The notes under the pieces are model-generated. The model did no database searches. It worked only from the letters and a program-made list of their open reading frames with translations, and was not told the origin of the DNA. From NCBI RefSeq assembly GCF_000447755.1, contig NZ_AUNE01000059.1, positions 1-46,191 on the forward strand: a DNA stretch of 46,191 nt, in the 5' to 3' direction. The translations under genes were made by a program, and so were the position numbers. Of this stretch, positions 8,458 through 16,568 are shown one piece after another. This stretch comes from Bacteriovorax sp. BSW11_IV (GTDB lineage Bacteria > Bdellovibrionota > Bacteriovoracia > Bacteriovoracales > Bacteriovoracaceae). The stretch's first letter is position 1, and the number at the start of each line of letters is the position of its first letter.

Positions 8458-9693
8458 TTAAAAAATTTCCTTGAACACTGATCGTAGCGATTCGCTTAAT
8501 CGACCTATCAGATCCGTCTGATTACCAATATCTTCTTCAACAATAGTGTGACTGCCACCGCGCTTGTTGGCCTCGATGAGTAGTCCTAATACTGTAGAAA
8601 ATTTAGGATTTTGCATAATATTTGTCATGCCACCAAATGGGTGAGGATAACCAACCTTAGTTGATCTTTGTAGTAAATACTCCCCAAGCTCTGGCATTCC
8701 TTTGATAAGAGCTCCACCACCAGTTAATACGATTCCACCAGTGATTTCGCTATCAAGTCTCTTATCAATAATAATGCTGTTAATGATTTCAAATAACTCT
8801 TCAGCTCTCGCACCAAGCACTGTAGCAACAATACTTAACTGAACTTCGCGAGGTTTTGTTCCAGGAAGACCTTGAACAGTAATATGAGCAGATTGATTTA
8901 ATTGTTCAGCTAAAACAGATCCATGATTGATCTTAATTCTCTCTGCCTCTGCGTGAGGGATTTTAAGGGCAACAGCTAGATCGTTTGTGAAATGATTTCC
9001 ACCGACAGGAATAATCTGTGAGTGAATTAAGCTACCTTCTTTCCAAACTGCGATATCAGTCGTTCCACCGCCAATATCGACGAGGATAACACCCATGTCT
9101 TTTTCTTCAGTAGAAAGAACTGCTTCTGAAGAAGCAATCGGTTGAAGTGTTACATGTTCAGCTTTAATACCTGTTTGTTCAACACACTTAACTAGGTTTT
9201 GAATAAGTGAAATTGAACCCGTAACTATATGTACGTGAGCTTCAAGACGAACACCACACATTCCTACAGGATTCTTAATTCCTGGAGTATTATCTACTCT
9301 AAACTCTTGTGGGATAACGTGAAGAATTTCTCTATCCGATGGGATCACTACAGCTTTAGCTGCTTCAAGAACTCTATCCACATCTTGCTCAGTAATTTCT
9401 TTACCTTTAACTGCTACGACACCAGAGCTATTGAAACTATAGATATGACTTCCGGCCACACCGATAGTTGCGCTATGGATATTCACCCCGGCCATTAAAC
9501 GTGCTTCTTCTAGTGAATTTTGAATCGACTTAACTGTCTTATCAATATTCACTACTGAGCCTTTTTTAAGACCGTAGCTTGGATGCGTTCCAATACCAAT
9601 AATCTCTAATTCTTGATTAGCGTGTTTGATTCCAACAATTGTGCAGACTTTAGTTGTTCCAACATCAAGTCCTACGATGACGTTTCTTTCCAT
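8458..9693 (-). CDS. ftsA: Cell division protein FtsA
   Basis: FtsA is an actin-like ATPase that tethers FtsZ to the inner membrane and recruits late divisome proteins. The 411-residue length is standard. Signatures are phosphate-1 VGLDVGTTKVCTIVG near the N-terminus, phosphate-2 LVDIGGGTTDIAVW at about 205-218, and the adenosine motif GGIVLTGGGALIKGM. The SHS2/1C domain lies between them (SATIGVAGSHIYSFNSSG). The C-terminal SLRSVFKEIF is the amphipathic membrane-targeting helix. AAGGA 5 nt upstream marks the ATG at 9693. A 90-nt gap separates it from the ftsQ-like gene, so ftsA-ftsZ may also have its own promoter, though I found no strong one. Confidence 0.97.
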   Translation of the reverse strand: MERNVIVGLDVGTTKVCTIVGIKHANQELEIIGIGTHPSYGLKKGSVVNIDKTVKSIQNSLEEARLMAGVNIHSATIGVAGSHIYSFNSSGVVAVKGKEITEQDVDRVLEAAKAVVIPSDREILHVIPQEFRVDNTPGIKNPVGMCGVRLEAHVHIVTGSISLIQNLVKCVEQTGIKAEHVTLQPIASSEAVLSTEEKDMGVILVDIGGGTTDIAVWKEGSLIHSQIIPVGGNHFTNDLAVALKIPHAEAERIKINHGSVLAEQLNQSAHITVQGLPGTKPREVQLSIVATVLGARAEELFEIINSIIIDKRLDSEITGGIVLTGGGALIKGMPELGEYLLQRSTKVGYPHPFGGMTNIMQNPKFSTVLGLLIEANKRGGSHTIVEEDIGNQTDLIGRLSESLRSVFKEIF

Positions 9694-9783
9694 GAGATTC
9701 CTTTCTCACTGTTAAGATTTATTCATTAAATCTACCTATCTATGTAGGAAAAATTTTCCTCATAAATAGGTTACAAAAAAATT

Positions 9784-10557
9784 TTAGAATTTGTCTTTGA
9801 ACTTGACAACAACTTTTTTTGGATTTGTAAGGTTTATAATGGCGGGGATTTTTTGCTTCGTCTCCATATAAGAGACTATTTTTCTCAACTTTTGAACTTT
9901 TTCTTCCCATTTATCTGGTCCCACAAAGACACTAGAAGGGTGACCCTTAATAGAAAGAATGATTGTTAATTCCTTGGATTCATTGATGATCACTTCAGAT
10001 AATTTCTTTCTGAAAATCAAATCCATATCTTTAACAAGACTTGTGACTTTTGTTTGAATTTCATCTTCCATCTCACCTACAGGCAGTGCCAAGAAAGGAA
10101 GATCGTAATTTAATTTTTGTTCACTTCTTAATAGAACTTCATAAGTAGGATCAAAAAGTTGGCCGTTATCTACAAGGATGGCCTCATAAGATTCAAGTCC
10201 ATTGCTCTTATAGATTTGAACTTTCATCAGTGGTTCTGGACACTCGTAAGTAAATTTCAAAAATTTTCTTAGAGGATCGTAGCTAATTTTATAATCAGAG
10301 ATGAAGTGCTTCTCTGCTAATTTTTCATGAAGAATTTTATACTTTAGATCTTTTAATGAGTGATTTGCTTCAAAGTTCTTCATCAATTGAAGAGTAAGCG
10401 TACCTGCGGCCCTGGCCGGACAGCTTCCGAAAGAAGTTCTGTAATTAACATCGCCACTTTGCTCATCTACAGCAGCAAATGAAGTTGAACTTAATATGAG
10501 TGTGAATAGCGATATCGTTTTAATCAATTTTGACTTCCGTTTCAAAATCAACTCCAT
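9784..10557 (-). CDS. ftsQ: FtsQ-like divisome protein (divergent)
   Basis: Placed between murB and ftsA, exactly where ftsQ sits. The 257-residue protein has FtsQ-like features: a POTRA-like middle region (HFISDYKISYDPLRKFLKFTY) and a C-terminal VQKLRKIVSYMETKQKIPA then INLTNPKKVVVKFK, matching the FtsQ strand that ends in a basic residue. It has a short hydrophobic stretch TISLFTLILSSTSFA that reads as a cleavable signal peptide rather than the usual long anchor helix. There are two cysteines (GSCPAR and YECPEP) that could form a disulfide. The ATG at 10557 overlaps murB by 38 nt and lacks a ribosome site. A TTG at 10527 with GGAAG 6 nt upstream and an 8-nt overlap is a good alternative start. 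Identity rests largely on context. Confidence 0.7.
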   Translation of the reverse strand: MELILKRKSKLIKTISLFTLILSSTSFAAVDEQSGDVNYRTSFGSCPARAAGTLTLQLMKNFEANHSLKDLKYKILHEKLAEKHFISDYKISYDPLRKFLKFTYECPEPLMKVQIYKSNGLESYEAILVDNGQLFDPTYEVLLRSEQKLNYDLPFLALPVGEMEDEIQTKVTSLVKDMDLIFRKKLSEVIINESKELTIILSIKGHPSSVFVGPDKWEEKVQKLRKIVSYMETKQKIPAIINLTNPKKVVVKFKDKF

Positions 10558-11419
10558 ACTGGAGTTTTAGTTCAGACTTAACAATTTCAATGAGTTTAAC
10601 AACGTCATCGTAATTACTGCCACCAAAATTTTCCATAAAATTGGCATGCTTATTACTGACTCGAACACCTTTATACGTTAAACCCTTCAAACCCATTATA
10701 TCAATAAACATTCCGGCCCTGCAAGTAACAAGGCCTTTACTATTTTTAAAAATACAACCACATGTCTTTTCACTCATTGGCTGAGTTCTATTTCTAAGGT
10801 CGAGATAGTTTTTAATTTTTTCTCGAAGCTGTGCATCAACACCGAAATGTTTCATTGTAACTTGAATGATGATGTCACCTTTTTTCAAAAAATTGCAATG
10901 TCTATAACTGAAACTTTCACTAGTTGGAGTATGTTCACAAATTTCACCGTCACTATTTACATACTTCACAGACGTTACAAGAGGACCAATCTCACCAAGG
11001 TTAGTCCCAGCATTCATCACGATCGCCCCACCTAACGACGCAGGAACACCAGTGAAAGACTCCCAACCAAGTAATCCAAACTTCGAGGCCATACTTGTTA
11101 AGGTACTCAACCTAACACTTGCTGGAAAAACATATTCGTCACGAAGTTCATCACAACTTTCTTTTTCAAAGGGAAACTTTAGAATGAGGTAGGGGGCATC
11201 ACTTTGGACTGGTAATAACTGATTCGCACCCATTCCGATAATTCTTGGAGAAATTTTATTTTCTTTAAAAATTTTTTGAATTTCAATTAATGAATCGACA
11301 CTTGTAACCGTGACCAAGTCTCCCTTGGCCACAAGTTTCATAGTCGAATATTTTGTAAGATCTGCATCTTTTTCAAACGTAACATCTGAAAGATTTGCGA
11401 TTTGATTTAAGTAGCTCAT
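10520..11419 (-). CDS. murB: UDP-N-acetylenolpyruvoylglucosamine reductase MurB
   Basis: MurB reduces enolpyruvyl-UDP-GlcNAc to UDP-MurNAc with NADPH and bound FAD. FAD-binding motifs are IIGMGANQLLP and GVPASLGGAIVMNAG; SYRHCNF replaces the usual SYR-x-S-x-F. The proton-donor loop reads CGCIFKNSKG, so a Cys stands where many MurBs have Ser (G-S-F/I-F-K-N-P). The C-terminal KHANFM is the N-K-H-A-x-F-x family end. I chose the ATG at 11419, one base after the murC stop, giving 299 residues. A longer reading inside murC is unlikely. It is soluble and cytoplasmic, and translationally coupled to murC. Confidence 0.93.
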   Translation of the reverse strand: MSYLNQIANLSDVTFEKDADLTKYSTMKLVAKGDLVTVTSVDSLIEIQKIFKENKISPRIIGMGANQLLPVQSDAPYLILKFPFEKESCDELRDEYVFPASVRLSTLTSMASKFGLLGWESFTGVPASLGGAIVMNAGTNLGEIGPLVTSVKYVNSDGEICEHTPTSESFSYRHCNFLKKGDIIIQVTMKHFGVDAQLREKIKNYLDLRNRTQPMSEKTCGCIFKNSKGLVTCRAGMFIDIMGLKGLTYKGVRVSNKHANFMENFGGSNYDDVVKLIEIVKSELKLQYGVDFETEVKID

Positions 11420-11420
11420 T

Positions 11421-12797
11421 TTATTTTTCGGCCCACTCTCTAGCGATTTTTCCGATAGAACCAGCACCTAAAGTTACAACCGTAATCTGTTCACCATTTT
11501 TTTCTAATTCTGCAGATAATGATTCAAGATCTTTTGTCTGAGATAACTTACGAGCAAACTGGGGATGAAGTTTATTCAAATCTTCAATGAGGCGATCTGA
11601 TGTGATGCCATCGATTGGTTGCTCACTTGCTGGATAGATTGGAGCAATATAGAGCTCATCTGCATAATTAAAACAGTGTAAGAAAAGATTCCAACAGTCT
11701 CTTGTTCTCGTGTATCTATGAGGTTCAAAAATACAAACAACTTTTTTTTCTTTTCTTGTTTCTTTAAGAGTCTTAAGTGTTGTCGCAATCTCTGTTGGGT
11801 GGTGAGCATAGTCGTCAATCATTTCAAAATTATCTTTTGTCTTTAACAACTGGAAACGTCTTCCAACACCATCAAATTTGCAAATTGACTTAGCAATTAA
11901 CTCAAAACTTACGCCCATATTATAAGCAATACAAATGGCCCCAAGAGCATTTAAAGTATTGTGCTTACCTGGAAGATTAATATTAATCTTTGCTACAAAT
12001 TTACCATCATGGTGTAGATCAAATGTTGAGCCAAAAGTTTTGTACTCTACATTTTGAGCAGAAAAGTCTGCTTCAATTTCTACACCAAAAGTTACAGATG
12101 GTTTTTTCATATTGGCCTTAATCTGCATTAGCCTTTCATCATGTGCATTAAGTGCACATACTCCGTAAAAAGGAACTTTATTCGCAAAGCTTTCGAAAGC
12201 GTCGAAAAGTTTTTCCTCACTTCCATAAAAGTCCATGTGATCATTATCAATATTTGTGATTACAGACATGATTGGATTTAATAGAAGAAATGATCCATCG
12301 GATTCATCGGCCTCGGCAACAAGACATTGACCTTGACCAACTTTAGCATGACCATTTAAGTTCTTAACGATTCCACCAATGATATAAGTTGGATCGTAAT
12401 CACTCTCTTGCATAATTGTCGCAAGAAAACTTGTCGTCGTTGTCTTTCCATGTGTTCCCGCGATAGCAAGACCATACTTAAGTCTCATAAGCTCGGCCAA
12501 CATCTCGGCCCTTCTCATAATAGGAATATTTAATTCTCTCGCCTTTTTGACTTCAGGATTTTTATCATCAATAGCTGAGCTGTAAACGATGACTGTTACG
12601 TCTTGAATATTTTCTTCTTTGTGACCAATATAAATTTCGGCACCAAGATTCTTTAACTTTAAAACGTTTGCTGATTCAGAAATATCTGAACCTGAAACTT
12701 TATAACCAAGCGATAGTAGAACTTCAGCAATACCGCTCATTCCAATACCACCAATACCAATAAAATGTATTTTCACATTCTTACGAATTGTAAGCAT
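11421..12797 (-). CDS. murC: UDP-N-acetylmuramate-L-alanine ligase MurC
   Basis: MurC adds L-Ala to UDP-MurNAc with ATP. Motifs in order: N-terminal Rossmann HFIGIGGIGMSGIAEV, P-loop AGTHGKTTTTSF, EADESDGSFL, NIDNDHMDFYG (the Mg-binding D-H), and DDYAHHPTEI in the C-terminal domain. The ATG at 12797 has GGAG 6 nt upstream and gives 458 residues. A TTG 12 nt further upstream is less likely. It follows ftsW directly with no murG between them, the place where murG is found in many dcw clusters. Confidence 0.96.
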   Translation of the reverse strand: MLTIRKNVKIHFIGIGGIGMSGIAEVLLSLGYKVSGSDISESANVLKLKNLGAEIYIGHKEENIQDVTVIVYSSAIDDKNPEVKKARELNIPIMRRAEMLAELMRLKYGLAIAGTHGKTTTTSFLATIMQESDYDPTYIIGGIVKNLNGHAKVGQGQCLVAEADESDGSFLLLNPIMSVITNIDNDHMDFYGSEEKLFDAFESFANKVPFYGVCALNAHDERLMQIKANMKKPSVTFGVEIEADFSAQNVEYKTFGSTFDLHHDGKFVAKININLPGKHNTLNALGAICIAYNMGVSFELIAKSICKFDGVGRRFQLLKTKDNFEMIDDYAHHPTEIATTLKTLKETRKEKKVVCIFEPHRYTRTRDCWNLFLHCFNYADELYIAPIYPASEQPIDGITSDRLIEDLNKLHPQFARKLSQTKDLESLSAELEKNGEQITVVTLGAGSIGKIAREWAEK

Positions 12798-12815
12798 GAT
12801 GTACTCCAATTAAAA

Positions 12816-14006
12816 TTATGCTTCTTTTCTTACACCTTGGAGGCGCATTCTGTCACGAAATTCGCTGTGAACATCGATAGACTCATGCGTGCTTTGTTCT
12901 TCCTCTTGTCTCATATCTCTATTGCGACTTGCTGATAAAATCAGTCCAATGGCAAAAAAGTTTGCAAGTAATGAAGATCCCCCATAACTAATAAACGGTA
13001 AGTTTAGGCCTTTCGTAGGTAGAAGTCCAAGAACGACTCCCATGTTTAATAGAGTTTGTAGTCCTAAGATAAAGACTAAAGAAGTAATAATTAAATATGA
13101 AATTTTTGACTGGGCCTTTACGGCCAATCTAAATCCAAAATATATAAGAGAGACATAAAGTGAAATGATAAAGAAGACACCAACAAACCCCAACTCCTCA
13201 CCGATCACAGAAAAAATGAAATCGTTATGGGCCTCTGGCAAATAAAATAGTTTTTCAATTGAATTTCCTGGGCCTTTCCCAAAAAATCCACCATTCGCAA
13301 AACCTATCCAAGATTGAATAACCTGAAAACCACTTCCTTGTGCATTTTTCCAAGGATCCATGAAGGCCAACAGTCTTCTTACACGATATGGTTGAGATAC
13401 AAGGAGAATAAGTCCAAGTACAAATCCAGATGTTACAAAGCTATAAAACCATTTGCGAGGAAACGAACTAAGAAAACAAGCGAAGGCCACAACCGCGAAA
13501 CAAATTGAAAATGTCCCAAAGTCAGGTTGTAACAATAGAAGCATCAAAGGATAAACGAGACTGATCGCATATTTAATTTTTTTATTTTTATCGAGTAATG
13601 AAAAATTCTCAAAGAAGTAAATTGCAGATAATAAGATGGTGTACTTCACCATCTCACCTGGCTGGAATGATAACGGCCCCAAACGGATCCAACGATTAGC
13701 ACCTTTTGCGAGGTTACCTAGGCCCGGAACAAAAGTTAGTGTCAAAATAAACGAGGCCGCAATATTTAACTGATAACTAAATTTATACCAAAACTTATAT
13801 TTTGATTTTGCGACAAAGATACATAGACCAACTGAAACAATAAGATAGATACACTGACGCAACAGGTAATACACTGAAGAGCCGTAAACTTCTTTCGCAT
13901 ACATATAGCTGGAAGAATAAACCATTATCACGCCAATAATCACTATGGCGGCAAGTGTCATTGTGAAATATTTTAATGTGTTTCTATAAGATAAAGTTTC
14001 TTCCAT
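12816..14006 (-). CDS. ftsW: SEDS glycosyltransferase FtsW
   Basis: FtsW polymerises lipid II at the septum together with FtsI. It is a 396-residue multi-pass protein with about ten hydrophobic segments. SEDS signatures are VYSSSYMYA, ANRWIRLGPLSFQPGEMVK (including the catalytic region after RLG), the periplasmic loop with the conserved Asp in PEAHNDFIFSVIGEELG, and the C-terminal PTKGLNLPFISYGGSS. The C-terminal tail is polar (QEEEQSTHESID). The ATG at 14006 has no evident Shine-Dalgarno sequence. It follows a hairpin terminator, so ftsW may begin a second transcription unit or depend on read-through. FtsW rather than RodA is chosen because of the cluster. Confidence 0.95.
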   Translation of the reverse strand: MEETLSYRNTLKYFTMTLAAIVIIGVIMVYSSSYMYAKEVYGSSVYYLLRQCIYLIVSVGLCIFVAKSKYKFWYKFSYQLNIAASFILTLTFVPGLGNLAKGANRWIRLGPLSFQPGEMVKYTILLSAIYFFENFSLLDKNKKIKYAISLVYPLMLLLLQPDFGTFSICFAVVAFACFLSSFPRKWFYSFVTSGFVLGLILLVSQPYRVRRLLAFMDPWKNAQGSGFQVIQSWIGFANGGFFGKGPGNSIEKLFYLPEAHNDFIFSVIGEELGFVGVFFIISLYVSLIYFGFRLAVKAQSKISYLIITSLVFILGLQTLLNMGVVLGLLPTKGLNLPFISYGGSSLLANFFAIGLILSASRNRDMRQEEEQSTHESIDVHSEFRDRMRLQGVRKEA

Positions 14007-14040
14007 ATTATCAGTGTAATCACATACGGAAGAAAAAGCA

Positions 14041-14062
14041 AAGGCCGCTTTTAGGCGGCCTT
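14041..14062 (-). terminator. Hairpin terminator/attenuator between murD and ftsW
   Basis: A perfect 8-bp stem (14041-14048 with 14055-14062, AAGGCCGC) with a 6-nt loop, followed on the minus strand by TTGCTTTTTC. It lies 7 nt after the murD stop and 35 nt before the ftsW start, inside the dcw cluster. It could lower expression of the distal ftsW-to-ftsZ genes or separate the cluster into two units. Confidence 0.7.
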
Positions 14063-14069
14063 AACTTTA

Positions 14070-15452
14070 TTAGAGTTGGTATACAAGTTTTTTGAAGTAG
14101 TTTCCTCTCTCTTCATAATCACGGAAGAAGTCAGTAGCTTCATTCCCTGGCGAAAGAAGAATAACGTCACCTGTACGTGACTTTTGGTAAGCAAAAAGAA
14201 CAGACTCTTCAAATGAACCAACGATAAACGTTTGATTGTGAATAGCAAGTGCTCTGTTCATTCTTTCTTTAGACTCACCTACAAGAACAATAACTCTAGA
14301 GTTACTTGCTACATCCTCAGCGAAATCTTCAAACTCTAACTCTTCATTGTCTTTACCACCAGCAATTAGGATTACTGGAGTTTTGAAAGAGTGAATTGAT
14401 TGAATCATATCTTTCATTGTTTCAGCTTTAGAGTCGTTATAGAAACTTACACCATTTTTTTCCATTAAGAATTCAAGACGGTGAGGAATTCCAGGGAATT
14501 TCTCAATACATGCTTGGATTGCCTTGTCAGAAATATCTAGGGCCTTACAAGCTGTAATAGCAGCAAGTAGGTTCTCTCTATTGTTTTGACCAACGATTCT
14601 CATATTCTTTACTTTGAATTCTGAGTGGCAGTAAATATTTGAGTGGATTCTTCTATCGTGGAAGTGTGTTCCTTGAATCTCATTCATTACGCCCATTTGT
14701 ACAAAAGATTTTCTTGAGTACCAGTATGTTTGGCAATTTGCATTTTTGAAGAATGCATTGTTAGCAAGTCTATCAAAGTTACAAACAAGAATATCATCTG
14801 GTGAAAGAGACTTAATGATTGAAAGTTTTGTTTCAATATAGTCACCAACAGACTTAAAGTGTTTAGTTGGGTAGCTTTCTGAGATGTTTGTGAAAACAAC
14901 TAATTTAGGGTGAAAGTTTTGTAGCTTTCTCATTTGAGCTGCAGAAACCTCTACAACAACGTAATCAACTTCATCTCTATTAGGTAGCATTGCATATTCA
15001 ATAAATGGACTCTCTGAAGTTCCACCAATAAATACTTCCTTACCGTCTTGCTTAAGAGTAAAGCCAATCATGTGAGCAACGGTAGTTCTACCGTAACTTC
15101 CACAAACAGCAATTACTGGCTTCTTACATAATAAGTTAGCTAGAGCAAATTCAGAATAAACTTCTTTACCGTGCTGTCTTGCAAGCTCTAGTTGAGGAAG
15201 TTCCGGGTCTACAGAAGAAGAATAAACAACAACATCAGCTTCTAAGAAATCCTCATCCTTATGCTCACCAAATGACATAGCAGGATTAGGAGTGATCTTT
15301 TTAAGTTTTTTTACGGCCTTATTTAAGTCGAAAATTGGCTTAATATCTGTAACTCTGATTTCACAATCAAGTCTATTGAAGAAGTTGATTAGTTTAAAAC
15401 CTGTTCTTCCAACTCCAACGATTAAAACTTTTTTTCCTGTAAATCTATCCAT
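14070..15452 (-). CDS. murD: UDP-N-acetylmuramoyl-L-alanine-D-glutamate ligase MurD, unusual active site
   Basis: By position (mraY-murD-ftsW) and overall layout this is the D-Glu-adding Mur ligase, 460 residues. The N-terminal Rossmann VLIVGVGRTGFKLI, the central ATPase and the C-terminal YNDSKAE, VILIAGGKDNE and LLSPGNEATDFFRDYEERG are all recognisable. The ATP loop, however, reads CGSYGRTTVAH, with Arg122 where Mur ligases have the P-loop Lys. The segment NISESYPTKHFKSVGDYIETK aligns without gaps to E. coli MurD NVTEDH..., putting Tyr194 in place of the metal-binding His. Glu168 (VVEVSAAQ) and Lys209 (the carbamylated Lys) are kept. Expression context is normal: 5 nt after mraY, with no frameshift. 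Either a divergent but active enzyme or one needing reassignment. Confidence 0.85.
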   Translation of the reverse strand: MDRFTGKKVLIVGVGRTGFKLINFFNRLDCEIRVTDIKPIFDLNKAVKKLKKITPNPAMSFGEHKDEDFLEADVVVYSSSVDPELPQLELARQHGKEVYSEFALANLLCKKPVIAVCGSYGRTTVAHMIGFTLKQDGKEVFIGGTSESPFIEYAMLPNRDEVDYVVVEVSAAQMRKLQNFHPKLVVFTNISESYPTKHFKSVGDYIETKLSIIKSLSPDDILVCNFDRLANNAFFKNANCQTYWYSRKSFVQMGVMNEIQGTHFHDRRIHSNIYCHSEFKVKNMRIVGQNNRENLLAAITACKALDISDKAIQACIEKFPGIPHRLEFLMEKNGVSFYNDSKAETMKDMIQSIHSFKTPVILIAGGKDNEELEFEDFAEDVASNSRVIVLVGESKERMNRALAIHNQTFIVGSFEESVLFAYQKSRTGDVILLSPGNEATDFFRDYEERGNYFKKLVYQL

Positions 15453-15457
15453 TATAT

Positions 15458-16534
15458 TTACCTCATTTTTAGAGTTGCTATTGATAAAATTGCTAAGAAA
15501 ATACTAATGATCCAAAAACGTACGATTACTTTTGGCTCCGGCCAACCCTTTAATTCAAAGTGATGGTGAATAGGCGCCATTTTAAAAATTCTTTTCTTTC
15601 TAAGTTTGTAAGAGCCTACTTGAAGAATTACCGACAAGGCCTCAATTACAAAAATTCCACCGATCACAACAAAGAGAAGTTCATTCTTCGTCATCACAGC
15701 AAATGTTCCTAGTGCACCACCAAGAGATAGTGAACCAACATCACCCATAAAGATCTGAGCAGGGAATGAATTATACCACAAAAAGCCAACCCCCGCGCCC
15801 ACAATAGCGGCGGCAAGAACTGTTAACTCACCCGCATTTTCAATGTAGGGGATAAATAAATAAGATGAAATCTCTTTATGCCCAGCTGCATATGCAATAA
15901 TTCCAAGAGTTGCTGCACTCGTTACAATTGGACCAATGGCAAGCCCATCAAGTCCGTCAGTTAAATTTACTGCATTACTCGAACCCACAATAACAAAGGC
16001 CACAAAGAAGATATATATTGTACTCAAATTAATCACTGAACCTTTAACAAAAGGTGTATAAAGTTCAGTATCAATTGAACCTGTTTTCACAGCGAAATAG
16101 CCTGCTATAAAGGCCGTTGCAAATTGCCAAAGCAACTTACCCTTGGCCGAAACGCCCTTCGTGTTTTTCTTTAAAACTTTTAAATAATCATCCAAAAATC
16201 CAAGAGCGAAATATGAAACCATAACCCCTAATGTAATCACTAGAGGTATTGAGTTAAAGTTTCCTGTAAACAATAAAGTCAAAACAATTGTTCCAACAAT
16301 AAAGACGCCACCCATAGTAGGTGTTCCTGCTTTTTTAAAATGGCTTTCTGGTCCATCATCTCTAACAACTTGGCCAAATTGTTTTCTCTTCATGTAATTA
16401 ATAAACAATTGACCCCAAACAATAGATACAATTGTTGCAATAAGAAATGCCGCGAATGAACGAAATGTAATGTAACGGAAAATATTAAAAGCTGAGAACT
16501 CTTGACTCAGTGGGTAGAGAAAATGATATAACAT
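15458..16534 (-). CDS. mraY: Phospho-N-acetylmuramoyl-pentapeptide transferase MraY
   Basis: MraY makes lipid I by moving phospho-MurNAc-pentapeptide to undecaprenyl phosphate at the inner membrane. The 358-residue protein has about ten membrane helices. Signatures are DDGPESHFKKAGTPTMGG, the catalytic-region motif FLDDYLKVLKKNTKG, NAVNLTDGLDGLAIGP, FMGDVGSLSLGG and the loop MAPIHHHFELKGWPE. It lies 5 nt before murD and 34 nt after murF, clearly in the same unit. Confidence 0.97.
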   Translation of the reverse strand: MLYHFLYPLSQEFSAFNIFRYITFRSFAAFLIATIVSIVWGQLFINYMKRKQFGQVVRDDGPESHFKKAGTPTMGGVFIVGTIVLTLLFTGNFNSIPLVITLGVMVSYFALGFLDDYLKVLKKNTKGVSAKGKLLWQFATAFIAGYFAVKTGSIDTELYTPFVKGSVINLSTIYIFFVAFVIVGSSNAVNLTDGLDGLAIGPIVTSAATLGIIAYAAGHKEISSYLFIPYIENAGELTVLAAAIVGAGVGFLWYNSFPAQIFMGDVGSLSLGGALGTFAVMTKNELLFVVIGGIFVIEALSVILQVGSYKLRKKRIFKMAPIHHHFELKGWPEPKVIVRFWIISIFLAILSIATLKMR

Positions 16535-16568
16535 AGCGTCTTCCAGACAAGATTAAATATATACAACC

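Noticed and set aside
9694-9783. Hairpin AGGAAAA/TTTTCCT between the ftsQ-like gene and ftsA as a terminator or promoter
   Set aside because: AT-rich, almost no loop, no U-tract; no matching -35/-10 pair was convincing, so I list only the gap.
15079-15094. Inverted repeat ACGGTAG/CTACCGT inside murD
   Set aside because: It lies within the codons of the altered P-loop and has no U-tract; it is probably a coding coincidence.
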